Shown here: piece after piece, positions 35,077-47,830 of the stretch
How the letters are laid out: each line of letters begins with the position of its first letter
Position numbering within the stretch: the stretch's first letter is position 1
Assembly (NCBI GenBank): GCA_907163375.1
Contig: CAJQUW010003080.1
Coordinates: 310,001-374,000 of the forward strand
Direction of reading: 5' to 3'
Length of the DNA stretch: 64,000 nucleotides
Origin: Prostheceraeus crozeri
Lineage: Eukaryota; Platyhelminthes; Polycladida; Euryleptidae
Position numbers and translations under genes: made by a program
Notes under the pieces: generated by a model
Database searches by the model: none
The model's input: the letters and a program-made list of their open reading frames with translations, nothing else
What the model was told of the DNA's origin: nothing

Positions 35077-35295
35077 TCAACAGTTAAACTTTCCAGTTTG
35101 ACTACATAAGAATTCTTGGAGAAAAGCATAAACCAAAAAGAGAATGTAAGTAATAAAAAAGGACACTCCGATAACTTTATTCAAGCGATATTTAACGAGG
35201 ATGAATACGACGTTTGCAAATAGCAGAAGACCGAGAAGAATAAAACCGAACTTGGGATGTGGCATCAGCTGCATCGCACCGGTGCAGTAGGCATT
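35077..35295 (-). CDS. NCKX-type exchanger, distal terminal exon (72 residues plus stop)
   Basis: The acceptor TTTCTCTTTTCAG is followed in phase 0 by NAYCTGAMQLMPHPKFGFIL, then two hydrophobic membrane segments (about residues 16-34 and 41-58) and a hydrophilic tail ending TGKFNC. The exon at 49725-49943 has the same length (219 bp) and phase, and 48 of 72 residues are identical. In the K+-dependent Na+/Ca2+ exchangers (SLC24), the last two membrane helices follow the alpha-2 repeat. No second alpha-2 exon lies between 35.3 and 49.7 kb, so this looks like an alternative distal last exon of the same gene rather than part of a separate gene. Both copies are fully open despite considerable divergence. 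Confidence 0.72.
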   Translation of the reverse strand, partial: NAYCTGAMQLMPHPKFGFILLGLLLFANVVFILVKYRLNKVIGVSFFITYILFLVYAFLQEFLCSQTGKFNC

Positions 35296-38200
35296 CTGAA
35301 AAGAGAAACTTTGAACGGTTATGAATGCATATCTAGATTTCTGATTAAATGTATAATCTAGGAAGATTTAGCTCGCATAATTCGAAATATGTCGGCTTGA
35401 AGTTGACAGAGACAGACCTGTGACCAGCTTCATTTCTGAATTGTGTCAACTCGGGAAGGTATTTTGAAGCTGATTTGGGACTTTGGATGAAATTATTTAA
35501 TTCATTGATCATACACGATATTCATTTCTCAAAATTTATACAGTCTATCAAATGTCATTCAATCTATTTAATTTTATCTTTGCGCCATGATTATGAACTG
35601 CAGCACGTGGGTCGAAATTTAAAGTCTTTGCGGTTTCTCGGTTTCGAATGCAAACTTGAAGCTTTCATAAATTGGCATCACAATTCTGAAATCACTGACA
35701 AATCCAAGTTATACTGGATTTACCATAAATATTGTGCGCAGAGATAATACAGTAACTGCACTTCCACATAAACAAATGCATTAAAACTTGCATTGTGAGG
35801 CAAGATAATCTGTCCATTTCTGACTTGGAATTCACTATTTGTGATATGAAAGTGAAAGTATTACTTATAAATCTATTCTGAGTAGTGCTTTCATGACATT
35901 GATCAAATTATTCATAAAGTAATTGATTGCACTATGCATTCCTGGATGAATGAACATGTTAGCTATGACTGATTTGTACTTTGTCAATTGGTCTGTAAAT
36001 AATTTGATTTGATTACGGTGCTTTATTGTGCACAAAATTGACAAAATGACGCGATTTCGAAATAAGGGTCAACATTTTTATGTTTCCTTCGGCCAAATTT
36101 GATGCAATTTGGCATGAATATCAATATGCGTAGAAACTAAATATTACTAGAAATCAGAGTCGCTTAACGATTGTAGTTTGGAACAATATCAAGAAATGTA
36201 TGAGGTATAGGCTGGTGCTGGGACGGTGGCCTGCTTTACTGTAGTCTGTTGATGCAACATGTTAGTCAGTCGTGACACTAAATCACTGTCATTTTCCTCC
36301 TCCCCAAATACACTTCGCATTACACCTCTTCTATGATTTAGACTGAAGATGCAACACCTGTAGGCACTTGTGGTTTCTAGAACACTTAATTACGTTGGCA
36401 CTTTAATCCCTGATTGAGTTGAACTGTGAATACGGCATCTCGAAGAAAATATTTGCCTCTTTTTTCCGAGGGGACATGATACGACTGTTTAATGCGAGTA
36501 ATGCTGGTTTTCTAATATACATTTCCGGTCAGTAGTTTAGATAGTGAAAAAAGAAAAATGCAACGAGAAGCGACTAACGACGAGCATAAATGATATCTAG
36601 AAGATGTTTGATCGGCAAATTGACATAATGTCGTAAATTCTGATGTGTTTTTCTAACCGCAGTCTATAACCTTAATAAGTTGATGCTTTAATTCAGTTGT
36701 TAAAGCAATTTTCCCCATCAATGCTTTCTGATTATCAAATTAGCTATTGTTTGTAATAACCATCCTCATTGCGATGATAATAGGCAATTTATGAGACAAT
36801 ATCATCAGAATAAATTATTGAGTTGACATCAAACTCCTGATGCTTCATTTTCTTTATATATTTTGGTTGTCAAGTTGACAGCGTCGCTACGGTAAATTTT
36901 AATTAACGTACATTTATAAATTTTCAGCCATTTCCATCCTTGGAAGATCATCGATTCCATTCAAAATTAAATCATAGGTTTAATATGGTTGCATGTGCAA
37001 TATTCTGTTAATTGTCGACTCTTTTACTTCTATCCTGCAGAATGACATCTTTTCTTTTGAGCAGGAATATTCGATTCATCGGCTCTGTTCTCTATAAAGG
37101 CAACATTGCACTGATTATATTTAAATGATTGTAGCCCAATGCTCACAATGTCCTTAGAAATATATTGTAATCGGAAGTTGTCTTGATCAGAAATTGACTG
37201 AAAGTCACAGCAACAGAGAGGGAACAGATGGTGCAAAAGTGCCCAATGAATATCTTATTGAATTAGACCTGTGACTGACTTCATTCCAATCATGCAGTGC
37301 ATCTAAGTGGAATCGATCATAGAAATATATTGCTTATTAGAGTTGAGTGAAATGGAAATTGACTCCAACACTGCCGGGGGAACTAATTTGGGGTCATAAT
37401 TCGTCAATGACAAAACTGAGTTACACACTTGATTGATTTTAATCCAGTGATGAAGCTGTTGACAAAAGTATCTAAATGAAGACGCCTATGACTTTTGCGC
37501 CACAGTTATGTATTACATGAAGTTGCACCCTCGTTCTAGAGATTTAGTTGCTATCAAGTAGGCCCTACGGCATATGCCATTTCGTTATTTACAAATTGCA
37601 ATAACCATTACTAGAGCTCGGAAAACCTTTTTTATATTTTGGAATTTTTGCGGTATTTTAATTATTTTGACTTCCTCAAAGATTTCTTAAATATTACTGG
37701 GGTTTTCAGACTGTCTCACATACTTCGCACTTCCTGAAAATCCTTGATTTAATCATATGTTCCCGGCAAGATATTGACGATTAGTACACATCGCCATTCA
37801 GCACATTTCAAATTGTATTTTAAATTTCTAAGAAACACTAAATGCATTGTCGCTGAATAACTGTGCTGATATAGAGCAAGATCACGCATTTTTTTGCAAG
37901 AAGAGTGATGCTACCAAAAGGATGAGAATCACAACTTTTACTACAAAAACCTGATATTTAAGTCCTGATCTATTATGTCACTAAAGGGAATGTACATGTT
38001 TTCTTAAATATCTTGATTTCTTGATGTTTCAGAATTTTTGGGATGAATAAATATTTTTGATATTCTGATGCGATGAATTGAATACTTTTCTGGACACTGA
38101 GGAGTCATTGCTAATCTATTATATGATTTAACTTCTACACATTTTAATTATTTTCACGATATTCTTATGTTTTCTAGAGGTTTTGAAATAAATAGATTTT

Positions 38201-39841
38201 TAAATATTCTGATATGCCTGACAACATTTTGTGTCGAATCCTACAGTCATTGCACCGTAGTTACTACTTTTTCAACCGAACAGAATATTAATTATAAAAT
38301 TAGAGTTTACTGAGCAAGTTGTCTTAGCGATCGAGTTGATATCTGTGACTCATTTCAACCATGTAATTCGACTGAATACCATTAGTTCAAGCAAAATGCT
38401 CGTTTACTTTTGTTTAAGTGAGTAGGTGATCATTTGTTTGTATTTTCCTCTTTGTGTGCTCTGCGCACAAGTACTAATGCCGTATTGCTCAATTACAAAG
38501 CGCAACTTTATATAGTAAGGCATATTATTCTTCAACAACATGCAAGCTACTTCACTAACATTCGCCGCAAACTAAGATTACTTCAATATGCGCATGCACC
38601 GCATATTTTCCCGTATGTGCGCATTATATCTGGCTTTTCATTGATCAGTTCCTCTCTCATATAAGCAGATGTCGATAAAAAATCTACATTTATGCTCATT
38701 AATTGATATGTTCATAATTTAGTGCCTGGGCATCGTAATTGACGTCAACATTTTGCTCTGGAATCGGGAAAAATTAATGCAAGTCAATGGGCTTGGAGAG
38801 AAACAGCAAATGTGGATAAAACTTATCGAATTGTGAATCAGCAAAGATGCATGACCTCACAAGTAAATTCTTATTAGGCCCTAGACGACAAATAAACGCT
38901 ATCTACTTCTGAGTTATTACAGTGCATTTTGAGTACTTCAAGTGCGTACAGACTTTATCAAACCTTTCATCGTCGGATAGAAATTCGAATGTACTAAGCC
39001 GGAAACAGCTCCAACATTTATACACCGCAAAAGTTCACTTTTGATGTAAAGTGCTTCTCAAAGCACATTTTCCTATTTTCTTTTTGTTCATGCATCTTTA
39101 CGTTGAAGACCGCGGTAGAATATTCAAACGAATTTGATCATAATCGTAAATCATCAACAGATGAATTTATGGGATGATATTCTCATCGGGGAATTAAACG
39201 TTCATGTCATTGGAAACTGAAGACTCAAAAGTTCGTTCGCCACGACTGGAGTTGAGTGCATAAACCGGTAATTGAGTTTCTTTATCGTTGACAGAAATAT
39301 GATCTGTACAATAAAAGCTTGTTTCCGGACAATCTACTGAATTATGCGAGTTGTTCGAAAACTATGTGATGAATTATGACTTGTATGCAATCAGAACAGT
39401 GATGGAACTCATAGTTATCATAAGGGCAATGTTTAAGGAATTCATACCAAATTTGTTGCAATAAATCATTGTATCAAGAAAGAAGTTGCTGTAAATTGCA
39501 TGATATATCGTCTTTCTCTCAATCGCTCAGTGTTTATTTGATTTCTTATCTTACGCTGCAGACGATTATTAGACGGTGAGTGATTATTATTCGATGATAC
39601 TTGAAGGCAATCGCTAAGATGCTGTCAATATTAGAGACAGGAGATTCATGCAAGTTCATCATATGATATTCCAGGAAAATCGTCCCTTCAAGTATCAACC
39701 AATCAGAGTACGAGCAGCAAGCTTTGGAGAACTTCTATCCCGCATTTTAAAATTCTTTACTTACAAGGTACTTGTACTACATTTATAAGTAATAATGACC
39801 GCAAGTTATAGAAATATGAAAAATGTATCAAAATCAATTTT
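35296..39841. other. Unannotated stretch, likely intron of the exchanger gene
   Basis: It contains the R4 fragment at 35795-35900. Otherwise it is AT-rich with short frames only. I looked on the minus strand for a second alpha-2-repeat exon and found none. Confidence 0.4.
35795..35900 (+). repeat. Dispersed repeat R4, second copy
   Basis: Diverged match to 19855-19960 (CACTATTTGTG, AGTATTACTTAT). The family is unknown. Confidence 0.4.
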
Positions 39842-40059
39842 ACCCTCAGAGAACTGAGGGGGTTGCAGTGGACCCCGGAGCCACATTTTTCCATTTAACT
39901 TTTTGTGCTGAGGATATATCAACCGCTCATGCCCATCCATGCAAAATCATCATTTTTGACGGTGAATCTGCATGTGTTATTTCATTTCAATTGAATCAGT
40001 AGAAGTATGCTAGATAGGCCAAGGGGGTCCACTGGAACCCCCCTCAGGTCTCAGAGGGT
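39842..40059. mobile_element. 218 bp inverted-repeat MITE
   Basis: The ends ACCCTCAGAGAACTGAGGGG and, inverted, ACCCTCTGAGACCTGAGGGG continue into CAGTGGACCCC on both sides, giving arms of about 35-40 bp. It is related to the TCAGGTCTCAGAGG motif at 12155 and 40950 (repeat R2). No coding capacity; target duplication not clear. Confidence 0.7.
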
Positions 40060-42149
40060 GTAGAAATTCCCAACACAGAAGTTTTGCTATCCGATAAAAA
40101 AGGATTTTGGACATGTGCACGATGGTGCATTAAGAGTGAAATTCGGATATTCATTCTTAACATCAGGCTCGTGCATGTGCGTTGTGTTGGAAGGACGCGA
40201 AATGCGAATATTTTGCTTCCATACATGATCGAGCTTGATTGGTCGGCCTATATGAACCTCTCGACATAAATCAGTGTAGACAATGAAAGCTATCATTATA
40301 TTCAAAGTTCAGCACTAGAAACAGACTGTAAGCAAAGTTTTCACTGCAATAATTGATGAGTTTCGGATCTCCAAAGCAATTTTGAGGGTCTAAAATTGCA
40401 GCAATTATGGTTTATTTTAGGCCTATTTCCGAAAGACATGGATAAATTTTGAATAATGGACAAATATAAAGGTTCTGCTGCATGGAATAAATCAATTTCA
40501 TTAAAATCAACTATTCGAGATTTTATGGTGACAGCAATCATCGTACAACCGCCTCCTAGTGAAAGTGATACTGTGCTAAATGTGGTTGACTTATAAAAAC
40601 ACCATATCTTTGCATGTGTTTGCTCAGAAGACTGAAAGACACTCAAAGGATTAGTTATATCGGATTATGAAGTAAATCCATTTCATTAAAATGAACTATC
40701 TGAGGTTTTATGGTAATAGCAAACATCGGAAACCGTCTTATAGTACAACTGACAATGTGCTAAATTTCGTTGACTTATAAAAAACAACGCATTTACTCAT
40801 GTGTTTACTGAAAAGGCTGAAAAACACTCAAAGGATTAGTCATATTGATCTGCTACACCCTAACATAATTGTTTTACTTAGAGTCAACTTTCCCAATGTT
40901 TTGATGTCGATTTATGCAGGTAAACTAAGAATTTGTAACCCCCTCTCAGGTCTCAGAGGTTGCGAAAAAGCTCAGGTCTCGGGGGATTAATCGATTACAA
41001 CGGATTCATTCACAAGAAGTGAAAAAATTACAAAAATTACATGCACTCATTGCACAATATTGAAATTAGCATTGTAAAGTTATTCCAGAAAGCTACAGTA
41101 TTTTAGCTTTCATATGACTACATTTTGTTAAATTTATGACAAATGAAAGCTCATTGTTTGAATTTGAATATGCTCAAACCTTTACTATAGCAGCTTACTG
41201 CAACAGACGGACGATTATTGATCTATGCATCGGAGGTTGCTGACGAAATAATTGAGACTTTTTAATCTAGCCGCAGAATGCAGTTTCGGTTTCATGTCCG
41301 CCATTTTGAATTTTCGTCATTTTCTCGAAAAGAGCTTGTCGCATGACTTCAAAACCATGATTTTCGAAATTTTCATACAAAAACACATCACAAATCGTCG
41401 AGAAATATAAAAGGAAATTTTCAAAATGAAACCGCCTCTCTGGGCACACCGTATGGCATGTCATTTCTTTAACTGCAACGTTTTAGTTACACTGGCGCAA
41501 TCTGATATACAAATGTTAAATACAACAACAATGTAAATGAAGTAAACGGTGGTGAGTAATGTCAATTTGCTTCAAAACTAGCGTTCATTAAATACTGAAA
41601 ATGAGCAATTTCATTGGAATACTATATTCTTAGTGTATAAGTGTGTGCAATGTCGCTATTTTAACCTATGGCTTTTCTATTACAAAACCAATCAAGTCCA
41701 TTGTCTTAGTGTTTTCCATGGAATGCAAGTCAAAGAGAGAAATCAAATTTCAAACATCTCCTATAATCATTGAGGTTGCAAAGCGCCAGTTTGCCTTGGC
41801 GTAGATTACAAATATGTCCCTAGATTCAGCAGATCCCAAGATTTCAGCACAAAGCTTCCTTGGCAACCGTAGACGCTGCGTCTCGCCTTACAAGGGCTCG
41901 CCAGTGTCTCGAAATAACCCACACTAGTTTAAAATATCTAGAAAGGCTAAACTTGGCTATATCAACCTGTGTCGAAATAGCTTGCTCTTAGCTTTCTGAA
42001 GACAGTGCCTAAGCAGTTGCTAACTTTATATCAAACAGTCACTGAAATATGCAGCAATGCCAACGATGACTGTATATGACTGCTACCACAATACCTTCAG
42101 AAGCAAGTGTTTTATCAGCGTTATGAAACGATGATGAATTGATGATAAG
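40060..42149. other. Unannotated stretch with an R2 fragment
   Basis: The segment 40875-40965 matches R2 at 12058-12168. Two nearby blocks around 40490-40600 and 40670-40760 are diverged tandem relatives of each other (TTTCATTAAAAT, then AACTAT, TTTTATGGT, GTTGACTTATAAAA). No exon or RNA gene seen. Confidence 0.45.
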
Positions 42150-42157
42150 TATATAAA
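42150..42157 (+). promoter_or_regulatory. Candidate TATA box
   Basis: TATATAAA lies about 89 bp before a well-placed ATG (42239). A transcription start about 30 bp downstream, near 42180, would leave a 5' leader of roughly 60 bases. TATA-like words are common in AT-rich DNA, so the support comes from the arrangement as a whole. Confidence 0.35.
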
Positions 42158-42238
42158 CGAACACTCAGATCTTGGTGAGATTCCAGCGAAGGATGACTTA
42201 GCTGATCATTTCAGTGAGCAGAGAAAGCAATCAGTAAA

Positions 42239-42269
42239 ATGGCAAAAATATTGGATAACGATGATATCG
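42239..42269 (+). CDS. Candidate first coding exon, gene unknown
   Basis: An ATG in strong context (A at -3, G at +4: GTAAAATGG) opens MAKILDNDDI and meets a consensus donor (GTGAGT at 42270) after ten codons plus one base. Together with the TATA-like word upstream it resembles a complete first exon. I do not recognise the protein and cannot point to the second exon. If unspliced, the frame continues for only about 20 more codons. Confidence 0.35.
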
Positions 42270-43018
42270 GTGAGTCTTATCGAATGGGACAACAAGCATT
42301 CTCTGGAAGCATTTCAAGGCAAGCATCCTCATGAGATACTGGATGCGTATGTTGATGGTCTTATCGATCTTTAGGTGGCACAAACCGATGCCTACCCACG
42401 ACAAAGGAATTGCTTAGATAATGTTAAGCAATTTCAAAGTTCGTTTCTTAGTGTTCTGTATTTGAGTGGATGTTACGAGTTACCGAGGCGTCTCCAACTC
42501 AGTCGACGCATCAAGAGAATCAATTTCTCGACAGGAATTTCGAAACATTAAAACTTATTTCATTTCAACTATAACGATTTCACTGCAAACAACGACTACA
42601 AGTTGTATAAAGTAGGCCGTTGACTGAATTTGCTAATTCAAGGTCTCGACAAATAGGCCTACCTCTGAAATGTGATGGCAATCTCAAATGAAATGTGATC
42701 TCCAAATGTCGGCAAACTTAAGCGTTTGAGGAATTTATCCACATTTAACTCCCTTCTCGCATACATCGCCGATCAGAAATATGATAATAAATAGCACACG
42801 CAAATCATAGGAAAAGTCCTGAAGACATTCCATGGCAAAAAGTTGTGACTCTAACCTCTGTATTTTTAACTTAATATGTGAAAAGATAAAAAATTTCATT
42901 TTACCCAAAAACTGAAATCTGCGCCTCATTGCAATGTGCTTTTCTTTGATCCTGTCTGACAAGAAGAGGAACCAGGTAGAACTCGGCAGACGCGCAGATT
43001 TGTAACAAGCATAGGATG

Positions 43019-45103
43019 CAGGGCTGTGGAGCCGGAGCCTTAAGGAGCCGATGGTTTTGGTCGGAGCCGGAGCCGATTTATCATTAAGGCTCCGGCTCCG
43101 ATAGTTCGAGCTTTGATATAAATCTAGAGCTCTGAAGACTTGTTATATGTATGCTAATTAGATGATTGTAGATTCCTAGAGACAAGTCGCCAGTTCCAGT
43201 ACACATTTCCAGTTCAGTCAGCAAAGATGATATAGCTACATTTCTTGCGGAATGTCTTAAATCTAATACGGTTACTATGTAGGTTACCATCTATCGGTAT
43301 GGCTACTGGCAGAAGCTACTGGCATCTGTGACAATGCAAATTTCCTTAGATTGTATTGTAGGCTCTTGTGCAGTCCCCCCACCTACATTTTTCAAAACAA
43401 TCGATTATTCAATTTGATCAATTTTGATTGGAGGGATAACTCTTCACACTCACACGAATGACCTGACTACAAATCCTCGCATGGCTATAGCAATAAGCGA
43501 CCCAGCCACTTCTAGTAGCGCCTTATTATTCTAGAGGTATCTCATTCACAATGAATTTCCTTTGACTTCAAAAGTCAAAGGGCATATTTCAATGCGAAAA
43601 AACCCGAATGCAAATTACAATGTTGACTTGCCGACGCAGTTTGCGACTATGACATCGCAATTACCCACGTAGATTTTTACAACAGCACGGAATGCTTCAC
43701 TCAAACCGGTGATGCTGAAACGGACATCCAATGGTGCTGCATCTTTTGACCAGAGAAAAAATGGGGGGGAGGACTGCACGAGAGACGTATTGTGTAATAA
43801 TATTTCCCCAAATGTCATAGACCTGTGGATATCAAGAATTTTCATTATTATTTTTTCCGTCTGTCAACACTTTATGCCGATATCATGTTGACTTATATGT
43901 AAACAATAAAAAAAGACTGAGACGCTCTCAATAAAGGCGCCTTTTGACCTCCCTTTTCTATTGTCTATGACATTAAACCCCACGCGCATTCGAAAGCTAG
44001 CAAAGTAGATGGGATTTCTGCTCGGTGCTCGCAGTCAAATTTTTATTATGCATTGCACCCGGCAACATGCTGTGTGATATTCCGAGTTCAGTTTCATCAG
44101 CCTAACCATCATCAGAGGAATAGTGGTAATATGTTATACATAAATTGAATATAATAATGTACATGAATCATTGATGAATTATTTAGTGCAACTTTACGCC
44201 ATAATGCAAAATACGAAATTAACATAATATAAGTTAGGCCTCAACTTATTAAGTATGCTGCATAGAATTACAAAACTCGTCCTAAATTAGATATTTTTAA
44301 TTTTTTAAAGTAAAATTTTCAATTGTACATTTCTAGCCTACACTGCAATGAGGCTATCTAAATTACAATTTCTACAGATGATGAGTCGTGGGCTACCCAC
44401 CGATCATATTATTCATGGACCAACAGACTATTGAATAAAGGCAATAACAAATAACAATAACAACCTAAGCTAGCCTATATACACTTTAGTATTCAATAAA
44501 GCAATTGATATCTTTATTGATACGGTATATTTGTCTATATAGCCTATACCCTTTCCATGTTCGAGTAGATACAGGCCCTATAAGCTATTTAGAGGCATAC
44601 GCTATCCAGTTTCATGTTCAAGCTCTGTTAAAAAGCTTATACTACTATTCGGCCCCTGTGACGGCTAATTAGGTATATCATCATCACTCATGTGGTCTTA
44701 TTTAATGCAGCCTCGTAGTAGACTGGTTGCAGGCTAGGCCAATTTATATTTAGCCAATGCGGGAGATCTTTATCTAATTTAACCAATCCTGGCTATAACT
44801 TTATTTTATCTTTCAGAGATAATCAATTCATGCAAAAATATATGACAAGTATGTTATTTATCATTATATTAGGCTATTATCATTTTTATTATTAACTTAA
44901 GTCGTTACTTGTTAATGAAAACTAATTTGATGATTGTAGCAAGCCTCTGAAGGCCACACCGTTATCCAAAAACCCGTTCAACGGATCCAGGATAACCAGC
45001 ATAGATAGAACCTGAATTTGAAGCCGCAGCCGGAGCCTTTCAAATCAGTGTCGTGGAGCTGGAGCCGGAGCCGATGAGGTAACGCATCGGCTCCACAGCC
45101 CTG
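43019..45103 (-). mobile_element. Non-autonomous hAT element (family hAT-A), copy 2
   Basis: The ends CAGGGCTGTGGAGCCG and inverse are flanked by a perfect 8 bp duplication ATAGGATG (43011-43018 and 45104-45111). It is inverted relative to copy 1 at 8559-10519 and highly similar outside two large insertion/deletion differences. It carries the same nested 0.42 kb element. The perfect duplication suggests a younger insertion than copy 1. Confidence 0.92.
43361..43786. mobile_element. Nested TIR element in hAT-A copy 2
   Basis: Same element and same insertion point as 9540-9963. The flanks are GTATTGTA and GTATTGTG (8 bp, one mismatch), and the terminus is GGCTCTTGTGCAGTCC. The shared insertion point shows both hAT-A copies descend from a parent that already had it. 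Confidence 0.75.
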
Positions 45104-45180
45104 ATAGGATGTACATCACTCTGTAAAAGTCTCATTTTCGGCCTCATTCCCTGCAGAAACTCGCTAAGCTCCCGGACTAT

Positions 45181-45951
45181 GTGTCCATGTCACCATTTAT
45201 GATTGTACCCAAACGAGTAAGTTCACTGTGAAGTCAATTCCGACTTAACTGCCGGCCTAACAATACTGACTAGAATTTATGAATTTCTTGCTGATATTAT
45301 TGCTAAGGCACTCGCGACACTTTTGACATCTATGAATGAATGTGTTCTTCCTTCAAGATGGCAGTTGGGGCCTTTTCCCAACGCTAATCCTTCGCAAGTC
45401 AATATGCATTTCATATCATCATTTCTGACCCTATCACAAAATCCTGAGGAAGAAGGCTACCCCAAGCTGACATGCTAGTATATGTGCATTGTATTCATTT
45501 TAAGTCCAATGCGACAGCTTTCTTTTTAACAGCCTCATAATAAGCTTGTAATCTTATGCTGAATGTTCGTCAATTCGACCGCTTTTCTAAGAATGTAGAT
45601 GTCAAATGACAATGAAAATGCGATGCTGATTACTCATGGCGCTTGCTCGTCTTGGTAAAGGAGCTGAGATTACCATGCTTTCTCGAGGAAACTTTCTAAC
45701 AGAAACAGTCATTCATTGGTGAACACTGGTGCGACAAATGAAACGCCATCAACTGCATACATGGAATGCATGAACCCATCCATGAGGCCTTTGTTCTTTC
45801 TCCATGAATCTAAGAGACCATCAATAGATTATGCGGCATGCATTCACTTGCAGCTATAGAATTTGCAGAAGGGAAGGAAGGCTGAGATATGGTACACATG
45901 CGTTTTCATCAAGTGCCACACATGCACAACCCTCTTACGTCCGTGTGACTA
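45181..45951. other. Unannotated stretch
   Basis: A faint reading across frames near 45260-45700 might be a very old reverse-transcriptase relic, but I cannot support it. Nothing else seen. Confidence 0.35.
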
Positions 45952-46417
45952 CACTGTAAACTGTAGACCGACAATTATTCTACAAAATTACTGACAAAAT
46001 GAACCGACGATTGTCACCTCCAATATCCTGCGATATCCGACGAATTTGTAGGTTCTCTACCGACATCGAAACAGATGCTTTGTATGCAAATTATCTAAAC
46101 AAAACTCTTATTAACTTATTAACTAAACAAAAACTGTTGAATATTGATTGATTTATTCGATTAGTGATTGCTTGACTTTTGGGCAATCTGTATTATTGTG
46201 TGGCAAAACCATGATTTATTTTGACATAATTTAATTAATTACCTACATTTTTGGTAAAATTTAAGCTATAATTCATTGCCATTCATTTTGTCGCCTTTTG
46301 TCAGATCAATATCTGACATGGTGTTCAGTGGCAATCATCCTACAAGAACTAACAATGACCGACAAAATAGATTTTGTATGATAAATGTCTGTCAATTGTC
46401 AGTCAACGGTTTACAGT
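45952..46417. mobile_element. TIR element with CACTGTAAAC ends
   Basis: The left end CACTGTAAACTGTAGACCGA and the inverted right end ACTGTAAACCGTTGACTGA are similar, both followed by CAATT. About 465 bp, non-coding. The start motif resembles the element at 26512-27325, but the next bases differ, so they are separate families or distant relatives. Confidence 0.65.
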
Positions 46418-47204
46418 CACAGAAACATCTGTGGCTTTGACGCGCACGGTTGTTCGATGAATATTTATAGCTGCTTTTGATAATGCGCAGAAGGCCTTGC
46501 AGTCACGGAGACTACACCACTGAATCTGACATAAGGCAACAGCATCCAGAATGTGACGAGCTGTGAGAAATAAACCGCTCTGGGCAGGGCTTTTTGTGAG
46601 CAGAGCTGGGCCGGGCCGGAATATTCTACTCACAACTAGAAAGACATTGCAAAATGAAACATCTTTTGACATTGTGGTAGTCGACTTGAATTCAATTCTT
46701 CAGAATATTCCAAAAGGTGAAGAAACAATCTTTTTTTGTATTTCTTATGTTCATTGGTATCTATGCATCACTCGAAAGCAATCGTCGTATATTTTCATTA
46801 AGTTATTGCTATGTCTAGGTATTGCAGTGATACAGTTCAGATATGTCAACCACGACGTGCTGTTGGGTTGAAGCCTGAGGCCATACAACATACTGCGGTT
46901 CTGAGATCATAATTGCAACATCACTGTATCATCAATAATAGGCACCTTCAAAAATTAACCAATTGGCCTGCACTTGCAGTGTCTCGCATCTTTCGACACA
47001 GTATTCATAACGTCGTCGAACTGCATAAAAATTCTCTATAAAGCCGGCACTGACCGGAAAATTTAGGTCTGCTTGCAAGCCCCAGATTAGATGTGCTGTT
47101 TTTGGCATCAATAATGGCCTATAAAAGGGATTTCTTGTCCACATCAGCAAATAACTGCAATGATAGTTTTGGCGCTAGGTACGTTGGAGTGTTAGAATCA
47201 CAGA
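46418..47204. other. Unannotated stretch
   Basis: A short GC-rich patch at 46570-46620 (GCTGGGCCGGGCCGG) stands out but has no recognisable function. Overlapping frames of 89 (minus) and 102 (plus) codons have no motifs. Confidence 0.35.
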
Positions 47205-47830
47205 ATTAGATAGTTTGAACGAGTCACGTTGCTAGAAGCTCGAACTGATTCAAAACGATGGCACATCCAGGAACTTACTAAGTGCACAAAAAGAAATTTT
47301 CAATGCCCTAAAGAGATGGGAAAACTAGCCATGCGTCGCTTGCGAGTTGCTTCAAATTCCTTCAAAATGCTCCGATCGCCAAGATTCCTTCAGATTCGAA
47401 GAATTCAGATCATTGCGCAAAAGTTTTCTCAATGATGTTGGCCCCTCCCATCATTATTAAAAAATTAGCAGGCGCACGAAGAAACGTTCACAAACTTCTC
47501 TGCAGAACTTGACATCGTCTGTGTCCCTCTGCTGTGTAATCCGGTCGATAACAGGCAATGAAACTTCGTACTATTTGGCGTGTTTAATGTTGAACTGGCT
47601 GTTCATTGTTCGATTGCTATGGTACTATGTCAGCAGATTGTGTATTTTCATTAGCGTTAAGGCGCATTCACATTAGACCGATAACGATAACAATTCCAAT
47701 GTAAACAGTGGAGCTCAACGATAAAATGAAATATCGTCACGATTTTATCGTTATCGTTATCGCGCTAGTGTGAACGCGATAAGCTTCCTTTCTAGTAAAA
47801 CAAAAGAGGAGACGACCTGTTTAATTCTGT
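47205..47830 (+). repeat. Dispersed repeat R3, copy 2
   Basis: Matches 430-900 as described for copy 1. It carries a 119 bp inverted-repeat insertion (47661-47779) absent from copy 1; after it the match resumes at TTTCTAGTAAAAC. Confidence 0.65.
47661..47779. mobile_element. 119 bp MITE, TAA target duplication
   Basis: The ends GCGCATTCACATTAG and, inverted, CGCGTTCACACTAG lead into GATAACGATAAC on both sides, giving arms of about 30 bp. TAA lies at both borders (47658-47660 and 47780-47782), which would suit PIF/Harbinger or ISL2EU-type elements. The R3 copy at 0.3-0.9 kb lacks it, confirming the insertion. Confidence 0.75.

Larger units (their letters stand above)
42984..45180. mobile_element. 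Partial foldback-family copy, split by a hAT insertion
   Basis: The pieces 42984-43018 and 45112-45180 align with the right arm of the 5075-5801 foldback element (CGGCAGACGCG on the left; TTCCCTGCA, then GCTAAGCTCCCGGACTAT on the right). The hAT-A copy 2 sits exactly between them. Only the terminal portion survives. The rest of this older element was not found to the left. Confidence 0.7.

Noticed and set aside
43615-43891. Small frames of 76 (minus) and 60 (plus) codons inside the second hAT-A copy
   Set aside because: They cross the border of the nested element, are not conserved as frames in copy 1, and have no transposase motifs.
45260-45700. Faint RT-like reading in several frames
   Set aside because: The resemblance depends on switching frames freely, and no core catalytic motif is visible.
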